DNA of 45,658 nt. Source: Methyloceanibacter sp. (GTDB lineage: Bacteria; Pseudomonadota; Alphaproteobacteria; Rhizobiales; Methyloligellaceae). Made by a program: the position numbers and the translations under genes. The notes under the pieces are model-generated. The model was not told the DNA's origin. It saw only the letters and a list, made by a program, of their open reading frames with translations, and did no database searches. This document shows, in pieces, positions 7,716 to 17,142 of the stretch (positions within the stretch are counted from its first letter, which is position 1; each line of letters begins with the position of its first letter). The stretch lies in assembly GCA_018067145.1 (NCBI GenBank), contig JAGPVD010000088.1, positions 1 through 45,658 on the forward strand. The letters run 5' to 3'.

Positions 7716-8321
7716 CTATTTCGCTTTGGCGAGGTCGGCGCGCAAGCGTTTGTTCTCGGCCTCAAGCGCACTGATTTGTTCGGCAAGACCGGTCGCATCC
7801 TCGGCAAACACCATGAGAGGAATGTGTTGCGGGCAATTCATGTCCCAGGCCTCGACCGTGAACAGGATCGCTGCTTCGCCACGCGCTTGGTAGTTCTTCG
7901 GCAAGAGGCTCTCCAGTAGCTCCGGGTCGTTTTCGACCACGCGTGCGCGGCCCCAAACCTTCACCCGACTGCGGGTGCGGTAATCCATCAGGAAGATCAT
8001 CGCGCGCGGATTCTCGACGAGATTTCCCGTCGAGATATATTGCCGGTTGCCGGTGAAGTCGGCGAAGGCGAGCGTGTGCTCATCGAGGACGCGCAGGAAA
8101 CCCGGCGGTCCGCCACGATGCTGGATGTAAGGCTGGCCGTCAGCGCTGGCGGTGGCGAAATAAAAGGATCGCATCCCGGCGATGAACTCGGCGAGATTGT
8201 CGTCGATGGCCGTCGTCGCGCTGCCTTTTTGCTCCATGCGCGCATAGCCTTGGCGCGAGCCGCGCCTTGTCTGCACGTCTTTGACGGCAGGCGAGAAGGC
8301 GAGGTCCATCCATGTGGTCAT
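7716..8321 (-). CDS. Pyridoxamine 5'-phosphate oxidase-like flavin-binding protein
   Basis: 201 residues with the split-barrel fold of PNPOx-like proteins: FYFATASADGQPYIQHRGGPPGF in the first half, then a strand of the type LAFADFTGNRQYISTGNL typical of FMN or F420 binders, and a regulatory-looking C-terminal coiled coil (last 25 residues, EQISALEAENKRLRADL). The upstream GST stop and this ATG share an ATGA overlap (8321-8318), which decides the start; an ATG four codons earlier is less likely. The substrate is unknown. Such proteins often reduce or bind reactive small molecules, fitting a shared role with the GST. It converges on aqpS with 11 bp between stops. Confidence 0.8.
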   Translation of the reverse strand: MTTWMDLAFSPAVKDVQTRRGSRQGYARMEQKGSATTAIDDNLAEFIAGMRSFYFATASADGQPYIQHRGGPPGFLRVLDEHTLAFADFTGNRQYISTGNLVENPRAMIFLMDYRTRSRVKVWGRARVVENDPELLESLLPKNYQARGEAAILFTVEAWDMNCPQHIPLMVFAEDATGLAEQISALEAENKRLRADLAKAK

Positions 8322-8944
8322 GGCGCGTCCCATAGGGCTGGCATGGAGATGAATCCGGGCAGCGCCTTGATGCGAGTGATCCAGGCTCGGATAGCGGGGA
8401 AGGGCTCGAGCGAGATACCGCCTTCATGACTGAGCGCCACATAGGGCATGCAGGCGATGTCGGCGATGGTCGGGCGGCCAAGCGCCAGCCAGTTATTCTT
8501 GGCGAGGTGCTCCTCCATGAGCCCAAGAATGTGGGCGGCGTTTTCGCGCGCCTGGTGGACATCCAGCTTGAAGCCGAACTTATCATGCAGGCGGGCGTCG
8601 GCCGGCCCACGGGCGATCTCATTCTCGGCGGTCATGAGCCAGGTCATGACCTCGCCCATGCCGGTGGCGTCGATCGGCAGCCAGCTCTCGTCGCCATATT
8701 TGCGCGCCAGGTAGACCAGGATGGCTTGCGAGTTGCGCAAGACCACGCCGCTGTCTTCGAGTACCGGGATCTGGCCGAAGGGGTTCTTGTCGACGAAGGG
8801 GCTTCGTTTGTGCGCGCCACCCATGAGATCGACGGGCTCAAGGTTAAGGGGGCGTCCAAGCAACGCACAGAATAGGCGGACCTTGTAACAATTCCCCGAT
8901 GGCTCCAGGTCGTGCAATTTGAGTTCGGCCACTTGATCCTCCAT
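8318..8944 (-). CDS. Glutathione S-transferase family protein
   Basis: 208 residues. A thioredoxin-like N-terminal domain (residues 1-85) has a possible catalytic Ser/Asn region (EPSGNCYK), the cis-Pro motif FGQIPVLED and the glutathione-contacting motif NSQAILVYLARKY. The all-alpha C-terminal domain contains PTIADIACMPYV, the conserved N-capping region. It conjugates or reduces electrophiles with glutathione in the cytoplasm. It is translationally coupled (ATGA) to the PNPOx-like gene, and a LysR regulator is transcribed divergently from the same 94-bp gap, so the pair is probably its regulon. Confidence 0.88.
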   Translation of the reverse strand: MEDQVAELKLHDLEPSGNCYKVRLFCALLGRPLNLEPVDLMGGAHKRSPFVDKNPFGQIPVLEDSGVVLRNSQAILVYLARKYGDESWLPIDATGMGEVMTWLMTAENEIARGPADARLHDKFGFKLDVHQARENAAHILGLMEEHLAKNNWLALGRPTIADIACMPYVALSHEGGISLEPFPAIRAWITRIKALPGFISMPALWDAP

Positions 8945-8973
8945 TCGCTTATGGTGTGGGGAGGGTTATGGCC

Positions 8974-9033
8974 TATTCCGATCAATGGCGATATGCGCTA
9001 AGTTCTCAACTTATTATCCCATTTTACGGAATA
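8974..9033. promoter_or_regulatory. Divergent control region with a 7-bp inverted repeat
   Basis: The 94-bp gap between the GST start and the LysR start must hold both promoters and the LysR-type operator. TATTCCG (8974-8980) and CGGAATA (9027-9033) are perfect inverted copies 46 bp apart. LysR proteins bind as tetramers to two sites spread over about 50-60 bp, so the spacing fits. I could not fix -35/-10 boxes with confidence. Confidence 0.4.
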
Positions 9034-9038
9034 ATCGA

Positions 9039-9992
9039 ATGGACCGCTTCAATGCCATGCGCGTGTTCGTCGCCGTTGCCGATACGGGCGGTTTATCGGC
9101 GGCGGGACGCCGGCTCGGTATGCCGCTAACCACGGTGAGCCGGCAGTTGAAGGCGCTGGAAGAGGCGCTTGATGCCCGGCTGGTCACACGTACCACGCGC
9201 CGTCTGGCTCTGACCGAGCCCGGGCGCGCTTATCTTGAGACCTGCCGCCGGGTGCTGAGCGATCTCGATGCGGCCGAGCGCCGCCTCACGGGCGAGCAGG
9301 CCGAGCCGCAAGGTGTACTGGCCCTGACGGCGCCTGTCGTGTTCGGCCGGCGGCATGTTTTGCCGGTGGTGGCAGCCTATCTCGAGGCTTACCCGCGCAT
9401 GTCGGTGCGTATGTTCTTGATGGACCGGGTCGTCGACCTGGTGGAAGAGGGGCTCGATCTCGGCATCCGTATTGGGCAACTGCCCGATTCCTCCCTGCGG
9501 GCCACGCAACTCGGCACCGTCCGCTATGTGACTTGCGCCAGCCCGTCTTATCTTTCGGAATTTGGCGTGCCTGCCACGCCAAAAGAGCTGGCGGGCCATC
9601 GCTGCATCAGCTTCAACACGTTCTCGTCTGCGGAGCGCTGGAGCTTCGCTGGCCGCAAGCCGGTGAGCGTGACGGTCGACCCCCGGCTCATCGTCAATAC
9701 AGCCGATGCGGCCATCGACGCCGCCAAAGCCGGGCTCGGCGTCGTGCGCGTGTTGTCCTATCAGGCCGATTCGAGCCTCAAGGACGATTCGCTCCGCCTG
9801 ATCCTGGAAGATTTCGAGCCGGAGGCGATCCCGATCAGCCTCATCCACCGGGAGGACCGCTTGCCGCAGGCGAAGGTCCAAAGCTTCGTAGCGCTTGCTG
9901 TGCCGCGTTTGCGTAAGCGTCTCAAGGGTGCCGAGGCGGCTGAGAAGGAGAGTAACGGGCGGCGGCAGCTTTCCAACCACGAGACAAGCTGA
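9039..9992 (+). CDS. LysR-family transcriptional regulator
   Basis: 317 residues. The N-terminal winged helix-turn-helix (about residues 1-60: [35 protein letters not shown]-type) is followed by a periplasmic-binding-protein-like effector domain (about 90-295). The ATG at 9039 is used rather than the upstream in-frame ATG at 8985, because LysR proteins begin a few residues before the helix and the upstream segment would use up the intergenic operator. It is divergent from the GST/PNPOx pair, the classical LysR arrangement, and probably responds to a substrate or product of those enzymes. The last 20 residues are charged and divergent. Confidence 0.92.
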   Translation: MDRFNAMRVFVAVADTGGLSAAGRRLGMPLTTVSRQLKALEEALDARLVTRTTRRLALTEPGRAYLETCRRVLSDLDAAERRLTGEQAEPQGVLALTAPVVFGRRHVLPVVAAYLEAYPRMSVRMFLMDRVVDLVEEGLDLGIRIGQLPDSSLRATQLGTVRYVTCASPSYLSEFGVPATPKELAGHRCISFNTFSSAERWSFAGRKPVSVTVDPRLIVNTADAAIDAAKAGLGVVRVLSYQADSSLKDDSLRLILEDFEPEAIPISLIHREDRLPQAKVQSFVALAVPRLRKRLKGAEAAEKESNGRRQLSNHETS

Positions 9993-10072
9993 TAAAGGAA
10001 GCCGCCAACCGGGTACCGCATTTTGCAGCGCGCAAAGACCGCGAGGGCCCCTTTCAAATAAGAGGTTGGCCG

Positions 10073-11590
10073 ATGCCGGACGGGCAGTCTTCCAAAGATA
10101 ATTCCCGCTTCCCAGACAGCGCCATGGCGCTGACTTTCGACGACGTGCTGATCCGCCCAGGGCCGTCCGAAGTGCTGCCGAACGACGTCCAGGTCGTCTC
10201 GCGCGTCACGCGTTCGATTTCGGTGAATATCCCCGTGCTCTCCTCGGCCATGGACACGGTGACCGAGGCGCGGCTGGCCATTGCCATGGCGCAAGCCGGC
10301 GGCTTGGGCGTCATCCATCGTAATCTCGATCCTGAGATGCAGGCCGCCGAGGTCTCCCAGGTGAAGAAATTCGAGTCCGGCATGGTGGTGAACCCGGTCA
10401 CCATCCCGCCCGACGGGACGCTGGCCGATGCGCTCCAGCTGATGGCCGAGCATCGGATCTCAGGCATCCCCGTGGTCGAGCCCGCTGTCGACGGCGGTCC
10501 GGGCGGTAAGCTGGTGGGTATTCTGAGCAACCGTGATGTGCGCTTTGCGTCCAATCCAGGCCAGCGCGTGGCCGAGCTGATGACCAAGGATGGCCTCATC
10601 ACCGTCAAGGACAATGTGGATATGGACGAGGCCAAGCGGCTTCTCCATCAGCATCGCATTGAGAAGCTGATCGTGGTCGACGACGGGTATCACTGCGTCG
10701 GGCTCATAACGGTCAAGGATATCGAGAAGGCGCGCGCTCATCCGGACGCCTGCAAAGACGAGCAGGGGCGCTTGCGGGTAGCGGCGGCGACTAGCGTCGG
10801 CGATGCCGGTTTTGCTCGGGCCGAGGAACTGATCGACGCAGGCGCCGACCTCATCGTTGTGGATACCGCCCATGGCCATTCGCGGCTGGTGCTCGATCAG
10901 GTCCGCCGCATCAAGCGGCTTTCCAATGAAGTGCAAGTGATGGCCGGCAATGTGGCCACCGGCGATGGCACCAGGGCGTTGATCGACGCTGGCGCCGACG
11001 CCATCAAGGTTGGCATCGGCCCAGGCTCCATCTGCACCACGCGCATCGTGGCGGGCGTCGGCGTGCCGCAGTTCACGGCACTGCTCGAGTCCGTCGATGT
11101 GGCGCAAAAGGCGGACGTGCCGGTAATTTCCGACGGCGGCATTCGCTATTCCGGCGATCTCGCCAAGGCGCTGGCGGCGGGCGCCGACTGCGTGATGCTC
11201 GGCTCACTGCTTGCCGGCACCGACGAGAGCCCAGGCGAGGTGTTTCTCTACCAGGGCCGCTCCTATAAGGCGTATCGGGGTATGGGTTCGATCAGCGCCA
11301 TGGCGCGGGGTTCTGCCGACCGCTATTTCCAGCAGGACATCAAGGATACGCTGAAGCTGGTGCCGGAGGGGATTGAGGGACAGGTGCCCCATAAGGGCCC
11401 AGTGGGCAGCGTGCTGCACCAGCTCATTGGCGGTTTGCGGGCCTCCATGGGCTATACCGGCTCGGCCACGGTTCCCGAATTTCAGGCTCGCACCGAGTTC
11501 ATCCGCATCTCGACGGCAAGCTTCCGCGAGAGCCACGTGCATGACGTGACCATCACGCGGGAATCGCCCAACTACCCGCGCGAAGGGTAG
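10073..11590 (+). CDS. guaB: Inosine-5'-monophosphate dehydrogenase GuaB
   Basis: 505 residues, the usual length. It oxidises IMP to XMP with NAD+, the committed step to GMP. The TIM barrel is interrupted by a pair of CBS domains (about residues 105-225). The catalytic loop [11 protein letters not shown] carries the nucleophile C321, and the phosphate-binding glycines and the flap region ([10 protein letters not shown]) are present. AAGAGG is spaced correctly before the ATG. It lies 80 bp after the LysR gene. guaA is 3.9 kb downstream in the same direction, with MAPEG and RsmB-like genes between. Confidence 0.97.
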   Translation: MPDGQSSKDNSRFPDSAMALTFDDVLIRPGPSEVLPNDVQVVSRVTRSISVNIPVLSSAMDTVTEARLAIAMAQAGGLGVIHRNLDPEMQAAEVSQVKKFESGMVVNPVTIPPDGTLADALQLMAEHRISGIPVVEPAVDGGPGGKLVGILSNRDVRFASNPGQRVAELMTKDGLITVKDNVDMDEAKRLLHQHRIEKLIVVDDGYHCVGLITVKDIEKARAHPDACKDEQGRLRVAAATSVGDAGFARAEELIDAGADLIVVDTAHGHSRLVLDQVRRIKRLSNEVQVMAGNVATGDGTRALIDAGADAIKVGIGPGSICTTRIVAGVGVPQFTALLESVDVAQKADVPVISDGGIRYSGDLAKALAAGADCVMLGSLLAGTDESPGEVFLYQGRSYKAYRGMGSISAMARGSADRYFQQDIKDTLKLVPEGIEGQVPHKGPVGSVLHQLIGGLRASMGYTGSATVPEFQARTEFIRISTASFRESHVHDVTITRESPNYPREG

Positions 11591-11609
11591 GGGGCAGCAG
11601 ACAAGCCGA

Positions 11610-12434
11610 TTATTTGACGCCGAGCATGCGGACCTGCTCGAAGACGCCCGGCTCGAGTCTTTCCGCCTGCCGGAGGTCGGCGCTGCCGTCAGTGGCCTCA
11701 CCTTTGCGGCTCTTGACAAGACCGCGGCCGACAAGCGCGAGGGCATTGCTCTCCTGCAGTTTAAGCGCGGTGTCGAAATCGGCGCCGGCCTTGTCCAGGT
11801 CGTCATTCAGCACGTAAACCCAGCCGCGGTCGACATAGCCCTGGGCGACTTGCGAATCGAGCTTGATGACTTCTGAGTAGTCAGCGATCGACAAATCATA
11901 CTCTTTGCGCTTCCGGTAGATGATGCCGCGGTTCGAAAGGCCGTTGGTTGCTTTGGGATCGAGCTCGACCTTCTTGTTCAGATCGGCAAGCGCTTTATCC
12001 AGGTCGTTCGTGTGACTGTAGACGATGCCGCGCAGCATATAGTAGTCGGCATCCTTGTCGTTGATGCTGATCGCCTCGTCGAGATCGGCGATCGCCTTGG
12101 CGTAGTCCCTCTTGGCGTCGTGACCGGCGGCGCGCATGAAATAGCTATTGGCGCGCTTAGGATCGAGCTCCACGGCGAGGTCCATCTCCTTCATCGCCTT
12201 ATCGAGGCTGCCGGTGGCGGAGTAGCCGAGCGCTCGGACGCTATGTGCCCGAATGAGGAGCTTCTTGTCGTCGGACCCGCTGGCGATAAACGTTGCGCAG
12301 GCGTCGAGCACCTCTTGTACCGAGAGCTTGCCATTGAAACAGTCATCGACAGCCTTCTCGGCGGAGGCCGGGGTGGCAGTGATCAGGAGCGCGGCGGCTG
12401 CGGCGGAAATGAACGTGGGAGCGCGAAAGCGCAT
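11610..12434 (-). CDS. Secreted tetratricopeptide-repeat protein
   Basis: 274 residues with a clear signal peptide (residues 1-25, ending ATPASA before EKAV). The mature part has one Cys pair near the start (DDCFNGK ... DACATF) and then five to six TPR units with the usual A-x-G-Y and LDKA-type helices (about residues 60-260). TPR arrays bind other proteins, here in the periplasm. The Cys pair plus TPR architecture is common in uncharacterised rhizobial proteins. No enzyme domain is visible. It is convergent to guaB, with 19 bp between stops, and transcribed alone. Confidence 0.85.
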   Translation of the reverse strand: MRFRAPTFISAAAAALLITATPASAEKAVDDCFNGKLSVQEVLDACATFIASGSDDKKLLIRAHSVRALGYSATGSLDKAMKEMDLAVELDPKRANSYFMRAAGHDAKRDYAKAIADLDEAISINDKDADYYMLRGIVYSHTNDLDKALADLNKKVELDPKATNGLSNRGIIYRKRKEYDLSIADYSEVIKLDSQVAQGYVDRGWVYVLNDDLDKAGADFDTALKLQESNALALVGRGLVKSRKGEATDGSADLRQAERLEPGVFEQVRMLGVK

Positions 12435-12666
12435 GGAGATCCTCCTTAGAAACGCTTGGAACTTTGTCCTTGGGGCTAGGTTTAGAAGGACGCGCGGCCC
12501 CGCGTCAATTTAAGTTACGTTCATGATCACCAAGCATTTTGGCAATCATGTGGGGTGCTTGGCCCGATGTCCGGGGCTGGACTTGCCTTAGATTACATGA
12601 ACCGGCGAGCGCAATCGGCCGGGCCGGGCCTTGAGGCGTCCCGGAGCCAAGAGTTTTCGACGCGGC

Positions 12667-12695
12667 TCTACAGAAGCCCAGCGACAGCGTATAAG
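12667..12695 (+). promoter_or_regulatory. Candidate sigma-70 promoter for the MAPEG-rsmB operon
   Basis: TCTACA (12667-12672) and TATAAG (12690-12695) are separated by 17 bp. The -10 box is good and the -35 matches four of six positions. It lies 57 bp before the MAPEG start at 12753, within the 318-bp gap separating it from the divergent TPR gene. The rest of that gap holds no gene I can support. Confidence 0.4.
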
Positions 12696-12752
12696 GGCCC
12701 CGCGCCGGGCATTGGCCTGGTGGCGACGTCCAAGACAAGCGAAGGGATGCCC

Positions 12753-13181
12753 ATGTCGATCGAAGCCATTCTGCTGCCGATGTTCGTTCAGGTGGCGCTG
12801 ACCTTCGTCCTGCTGTTCTGGACCATCATTCTTAGGCTCGGGGCCGTTCGCCGGGGCGATGTGGGCAAGCACGAGATCGCGCTGCGCGAGGCCAATTGGC
12901 CGCCATATGTGCAGCAGGTGAGCAATGCCTTCCATAACGCCATGGAGATGCCGACGCTGTTCTATGTGGTGGTGCTGTTGGCGCTCATCACCAAGACGCT
13001 CGACGTCACGCTCTATGTCTTGATGTGGATGTTCGTGCTGTCGCGCATTTTGCACGCCATCATCCATGTGACCTCCAACCGGCTCGAGCACCGCACGCCT
13101 CTCTTCCTCATCGGCGCCATTGCGCTCGGACTGATCTGGGTGATCGTTATCGCTCGTGTCGTCCTGTTTCCGACCCTATGA
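12753..13181 (+). CDS. MAPEG family membrane protein
   Basis: 142 residues with four hydrophobic helices (about 5-25, 60-85, 90-110, 120-140). It contains the MAPEG (eicosanoid/glutathione metabolism) signatures, an N-terminal helix followed by a charged loop (RRGDVGKHEIALR) and an NAFHNAMEMPTLFY segment resembling the family's N-x-x-E-x-x-x-F motif. Bacterial members have mostly unknown substrates. The ATG at 12753 is chosen because GAAGGG lies six bases upstream; the ATG at 12747 abuts that site and is less suitable. The stop overlaps the rsmB-like ATG as ATGA, so the two are translationally coupled. Confidence 0.82.
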   Translation: MSIEAILLPMFVQVALTFVLLFWTIILRLGAVRRGDVGKHEIALREANWPPYVQQVSNAFHNAMEMPTLFYVVVLLALITKTLDVTLYVLMWMFVLSRILHAIIHVTSNRLEHRTPLFLIGAIALGLIWVIVIARVVLFPTL

Positions 13182-14473
13182 CGCCAGCGGCGCGGGCGAG
13201 CGCGGCCATTGAGGTTCTCGCCGATATCGATGCACGCAAGCGGCCCGCTTCGGAGGCGTTGAAGGGCTGGGGGCTCGGTCATCGCTTTGCAGGCTCGGGC
13301 GACCGCGCGGCGATTGGCAATCTCGTCTTCGATTGTTTGCGCAAACGCGCCTCTTGCGCTGCCGCCATGGGCAACGAGACCCCACGCTCGCTAGTGTTGC
13401 GCACCCTGGTTACGGGCTGGGGCATGACGCCGGACGAGGTCGCGAGCCTTTGCGACGCTAGCCGCTTCGCACCGCCGCCGGTGAGTGAAGCGGAACTTTC
13501 TGGCCTTAAGCGCGAACTTCCCAAAGACGCGCCGGCGCATATCCGGGGCGATTTCCCCGAATGGCTCAGCGAGGCGTTCGGGCAGGTGTTTGGCGACCGC
13601 GCGGGCGAGGAGGGGGCGGCGCTTTCAGAGCGTGCGCCGGTAGACATCCGGACGAACACGCTGAAGGCCACGCGCGAGAAGGTGCTGAAGGCGCTTCAAC
13701 GCTTCGAGGCTCAGCCAACGGGCTATTCGCCGCTCGGCGTTCGCATCGCTCATCGTCCTGGTCCGGCCCGCAGCCCGCATGTGGAAGCTGAAGGGGCCCA
13801 CGGCAAAGGCTGGTTCGAGGTGCAGGATGAGGGTTCGCAAATGGCGGCGTTGCTGAGCGGAGCAGGTCCGCGTCAGCAAGTGATGGATTTTTGTGCCGGG
13901 GCTGGCGGCAAGACCCTGGCGCTCTCCAGCCTCATGAAAAATACCGGCCAGCTCTTTGCCTATGATTCCGACCGCATGCGCCTCAGGCCCATTTTCGAGC
14001 GGCTGAAGCGGGCAGGCGCCCGCAACGTTCAGGTGCTCAACGCCGGCGAGACAGAGGCTTTGACCCCGCTTGAGGGCAAGATGGATCTGGTGGTCATCGA
14101 TGCGCCATGCACGGGCTCCGGCGTATGGCGCCGGCGGCCTGACGCCAAATGGCGGCTTTCGCCGCAGATGTTGGAGGCACGCGCTGGCGAGCAGGTCGCC
14201 GTGCTCGATTCTGGTGCGGCGCTGGTGAAGCCCGGCGGACGGCTCGCCTATATCACCTGCTCGGTGCTGCCGATTGAGAACTGCGACCAGGTCGACGCCT
14301 TCATGAGCCGCCACCCGGACTTCAAGATCGTGCCTTGGCGGATGTTGTGGGAAGCGGCGTTTCCGGTGGCCCCGCCGGCATCCGCGGATGGTTCCGACGA
14401 GGCCCTGTTGATGACGCCGCTAGGCCACGGCACGGACGGGTTCTTTGTCGCTGTGCTGGAACGGGCGCGCTAG
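13178..14473 (+). CDS. RsmB/NSUN-family rRNA cytosine-C5 methyltransferase
   Basis: 431 residues. An N-terminal NusB-like RNA-binding domain (about 1-150) precedes a SAM-dependent catalytic domain with motif I DFCAGAGGKTLAL, motif IV DAPCTGSG (catalytic-site Cys) and motif VI ITCSVLPIENCDQ (the nucleophile Cys). This is the layout of RsmB, which makes m5C967 in 16S rRNA. It could alternatively be another NSUN-family specificity. The start ATG (13178) overlaps the MAPEG stop; reading upstream in the same frame gives only a shadow of MAPEG. Confidence 0.9.
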   Translation: MTPAARASAAIEVLADIDARKRPASEALKGWGLGHRFAGSGDRAAIGNLVFDCLRKRASCAAAMGNETPRSLVLRTLVTGWGMTPDEVASLCDASRFAPPPVSEAELSGLKRELPKDAPAHIRGDFPEWLSEAFGQVFGDRAGEEGAALSERAPVDIRTNTLKATREKVLKALQRFEAQPTGYSPLGVRIAHRPGPARSPHVEAEGAHGKGWFEVQDEGSQMAALLSGAGPRQQVMDFCAGAGGKTLALSSLMKNTGQLFAYDSDRMRLRPIFERLKRAGARNVQVLNAGETEALTPLEGKMDLVVIDAPCTGSGVWRRRPDAKWRLSPQMLEARAGEQVAVLDSGAALVKPGGRLAYITCSVLPIENCDQVDAFMSRHPDFKIVPWRMLWEAAFPVAPPASADGSDEALLMTPLGHGTDGFFVAVLERAR

Positions 14474-14533
14474 GCCTGCCGCCCAATAACTGAATCGTTT
14501 GAATCGCTTGGCAGCTGGGCTTGCGTGTTTGAT

Positions 14534-15409
14534 TCAGGCGCGGCGGGCTTCAATAAGCGAGAGGCCGTCGCTGGTGACCGAGGTTTTGGTCACCGATAAG
14601 CCGGCGCTCGCCAACAGTGCTGCCATCTCCTCGCGCGTTCGTGCCCGGCCGCCCGTGATCGTCATCATGTGCAGGTCGAGCATGATTGCGGCGGGGTCAT
14701 CACTGGCCCGCTCGGGCATGAGCCGTTCGATGACGACGAGCTTCGCCGCTGGCCCCATGGCGTCGCGGCGAGCCTCCAAAATCGTCCGTGCCTGCCCATC
14801 ATCGTGCTGCTGAAGGACGGCCTTCAACAGATAGATGTCCGCTTCGCCGGGGATGGCTTCGAGACGATCGCCGCCAATGCTGGCGACAGTGGTCCCGTCT
14901 GACATCTCTAGCGCCTCGAGGATGGCGTCGCCCTGAGCGGACTCTTCCTTCGCCAGATAGCTTCTAAAGGCCGCGCCTTCTTCCGTATTCGCGCGGCGCC
15001 ATTCCGCGACAGGCAGGCCGAAGACCTTGGGGAAGGATGGCTCGCCCGTTTTCAGGCAGTGGGGGAGCTCGAGCCAGGGCTGCCAATATTGGTCAAGCAC
15101 CACCAGAGCCTTCTCGCGCAGGCTCGATTGGGCGCCCGGCGCCAAGGATTGCCCGGCGGCGGTGAGCCCGAAGCGACCGTCCGCCAGTTCCTCGCAAATC
15201 CGCATTGCGACCAGCCCGCGCAGGAAGCGGCGGAGATGGGGGGCAGACAGGCCAAGCTCACCCGCCAGGTCCTCTGAGGCTCGCGGGTCGGCGCTTAGCG
15301 CGTCCGGAATGCCTGCTTTGACCGCGGCAAAGACCAGGGCCGCCTCATGATAGGCGCCGATCTGACGGCGAAGATGGCCCTCGACTTCGGCCTGCTCGCG
15401 TTGGTCCAT
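14534..15409 (-). CDS. O-methyltransferase relative lacking the SAM-binding core
   Basis: 291 residues. The N-terminal winged-helix dimerisation domain (about 15-90) and the C-terminal half of a PF00891-type O-methyltransferase are clear. The centre is missing: TTVASIGG (173-180), the normal start of SAM motif I, runs straight into DRLEAIPGEADIYLLK, which normally follows about 50 residues later. Motif I glycines, motif II and the SAM-adenine contacts are therefore absent. The usual catalytic His of the LHDWDD block is also replaced (LQQHDD). Reading frame and length are otherwise intact, so it may be a non-enzymatic protein or a decaying gene. The ATG at 15409 follows GGGAGG; an upstream in-frame start is unnecessary. 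Confidence 0.75.
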   Translation of the reverse strand: MDQREQAEVEGHLRRQIGAYHEAALVFAAVKAGIPDALSADPRASEDLAGELGLSAPHLRRFLRGLVAMRICEELADGRFGLTAAGQSLAPGAQSSLREKALVVLDQYWQPWLELPHCLKTGEPSFPKVFGLPVAEWRRANTEEGAAFRSYLAKEESAQGDAILEALEMSDGTTVASIGGDRLEAIPGEADIYLLKAVLQQHDDGQARTILEARRDAMGPAAKLVVIERLMPERASDDPAAIMLDLHMMTITGGRARTREEMAALLASAGLSVTKTSVTSDGLSLIEARRA

Positions 15410-15502
15410 GGGCTGAACCCTCCCAAATCTCCGCTTCGCATGAGGCCGTTTCCGGCACAAGGAGCCATTGCCGACTCAAGTCTGCTGCTATAACCACCGG
15501 CA

Positions 15503-17107
15503 ATGGCGGACTTAAACGAAAACCCTACTGAAGACCCGCAAGACCCGGCGCATGACGGTTCGCAAGACCGGGTGCTGATTGTCGATTTTGGCAGCCAGGT
15601 GACCCAGCTCATCGCCAGGCGCGTGCGCGAGGCGGGCGTCTATTCCGAGATCGTGCCCTACGACAAGGCCGAAGCGGCCCTTGGGCCGGTGCTACCTAAG
15701 GCCATCATCCTATCTGGCGGGCCCGCATCAGTGCATGAGAGCGGCACGCCGCAAGCGCCGCAAGCCGTCTTTACCGCCGCCGTGCCCTTGCTCGGCATTT
15801 GCTATGGCGAGCAGATCATGGTGTCGGCGCTGGGCGGCCAGGTCGAGCCGGGCCATTCGGGCGAATTCGGCCGCGCCGAACTCCAGATCATCGATGAGAC
15901 GCCGCTGTTCCACGGCGTGTTCGACGAAGGCGAGCGCGCGCAAGTGTGGATGAGCCATGGCGACCGCGTGACCAAGCTGCCGCCGGGTTTCCGCGCGGTG
16001 GGTGTTTCCACCGGCGCACCCTTCGCGGCCATCGCCGACGATTCTCGAAAGCTGTTCGGTGTCCAGTTCCATCCCGAAGTGGTGCACACCCCGAAAGGCT
16101 CCGCCCTCATCGCCAATTTTGTGCGCGAGATCGCCGGCTGTGCAGGCAGTTGGACCATGGCCCAGTTTCGGGAAAAGGAAGTGGCGCGCATTCGGGACGA
16201 GGTGGACGAGGGCGGCGTGGTGTGCGGGCTGTCGGGCGGTGTCGATTCCGCTGTCGCGGCGCTTCTCATCCACGAGGCCATTGGCGAACAGCTCACCTGC
16301 ATCTTCGTGGACCACGGACTACTGCGCGAAGGCGAGGCGACCGAGGTCGTCGATCTGTTCCGGGGCCATTACAACATCCCGCTGATCCACGTCGATGCCA
16401 GTGAGCGCTTTTTGCGCGCGCTCGAGGGCATCTCCGATCCCGAAGCCAAGCGCAAGATCATCGGGCGCCTATTCGTGGAAGTCTTCGAAGAAGAATCCGA
16501 GAAGCTCGATGACGCCGAGTTCTTAGCCCAAGGCACGCTCTACCCCGACGTGATCGAGAGCGTGTCGGCGACGGGTGGGCCAAGCGTCACCATCAAGTCG
16601 CACCACAATGTTGGCGGCTTGCCGGAGACCATGAAGCTGAAATTGATCGAGCCGCTGCGCGCGCTGTTCAAAGACGAAGTGCGCAAGCTCGGCCGTGAGC
16701 TCGGCTTACCGGACGTCTTTGTCGGACGTCACCCCTTCCCGGGGCCGGGGCTCGCCATCCGCATCCCCGGCGAGATTACCGACGAAAAACTCGCCATCCT
16801 GCGCAAGGCCGACACCATCTATCTGGACGAGATCCGCAAGGCCGGGCTCTACGACACGATCTGGCAGGCCTTCGCCGTGTTGCTGCCGGTGCGCACCGTG
16901 GGCGTGATGGGCGATGCCCGCACCTACGACTTTGTTTGCGCCCTGCGCGCCGTCACCGCGACTGACGGCATGACGGCCGACTATTACGGCTTCTCGCACG
17001 AGTTTTTGGGGCACGCGGCGACGCGCATCATAAACGAGGTGCGCGGCATCAATCGCGTGGTCTACGACATCACCTCAAAACCGCCCGGCACGATTGAGTG
17101 GGAGTAG
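15503..17107 (+). CDS. guaA: GMP synthase (glutamine-hydrolysing) GuaA
   Basis: 534 residues. It aminates XMP to GMP using glutamine and ATP. The class I glutamine amidotransferase domain (about 25-215) has the nucleophile C100 in GICYGEQ and the His-Glu pair in FHPEV. The ATP pyrophosphatase domain has the PP-loop SGGVDS (244-249), and the GMP synthetase C-terminal dimerisation domain ends in the conserved KPPGTIEWE. Residues 1-20 are a non-conserved acidic extension ([12 protein letters not shown]). It is divergent from the defective methyltransferase gene, with 93 bp between start codons. Confidence 0.97.
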   Translation: MADLNENPTEDPQDPAHDGSQDRVLIVDFGSQVTQLIARRVREAGVYSEIVPYDKAEAALGPVLPKAIILSGGPASVHESGTPQAPQAVFTAAVPLLGICYGEQIMVSALGGQVEPGHSGEFGRAELQIIDETPLFHGVFDEGERAQVWMSHGDRVTKLPPGFRAVGVSTGAPFAAIADDSRKLFGVQFHPEVVHTPKGSALIANFVREIAGCAGSWTMAQFREKEVARIRDEVDEGGVVCGLSGGVDSAVAALLIHEAIGEQLTCIFVDHGLLREGEATEVVDLFRGHYNIPLIHVDASERFLRALEGISDPEAKRKIIGRLFVEVFEEESEKLDDAEFLAQGTLYPDVIESVSATGGPSVTIKSHHNVGGLPETMKLKLIEPLRALFKDEVRKLGRELGLPDVFVGRHPFPGPGLAIRIPGEITDEKLAILRKADTIYLDEIRKAGLYDTIWQAFAVLLPVRTVGVMGDARTYDFVCALRAVTATDGMTADYYGFSHEFLGHAATRIINEVRGINRVVYDITSKPPGTIEWE

Positions 17108-17142
17108 GGAAGCCGGGATATAGCCACAGGAGACACGATCCG

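Noticed and set aside
9126-9980. 284-residue open frame antisense to the LysR gene
   Set aside because: It is a composition-driven shadow, rich in His, Arg and Gln, with no family resemblance, and the plus-strand LysR gene is unambiguous.
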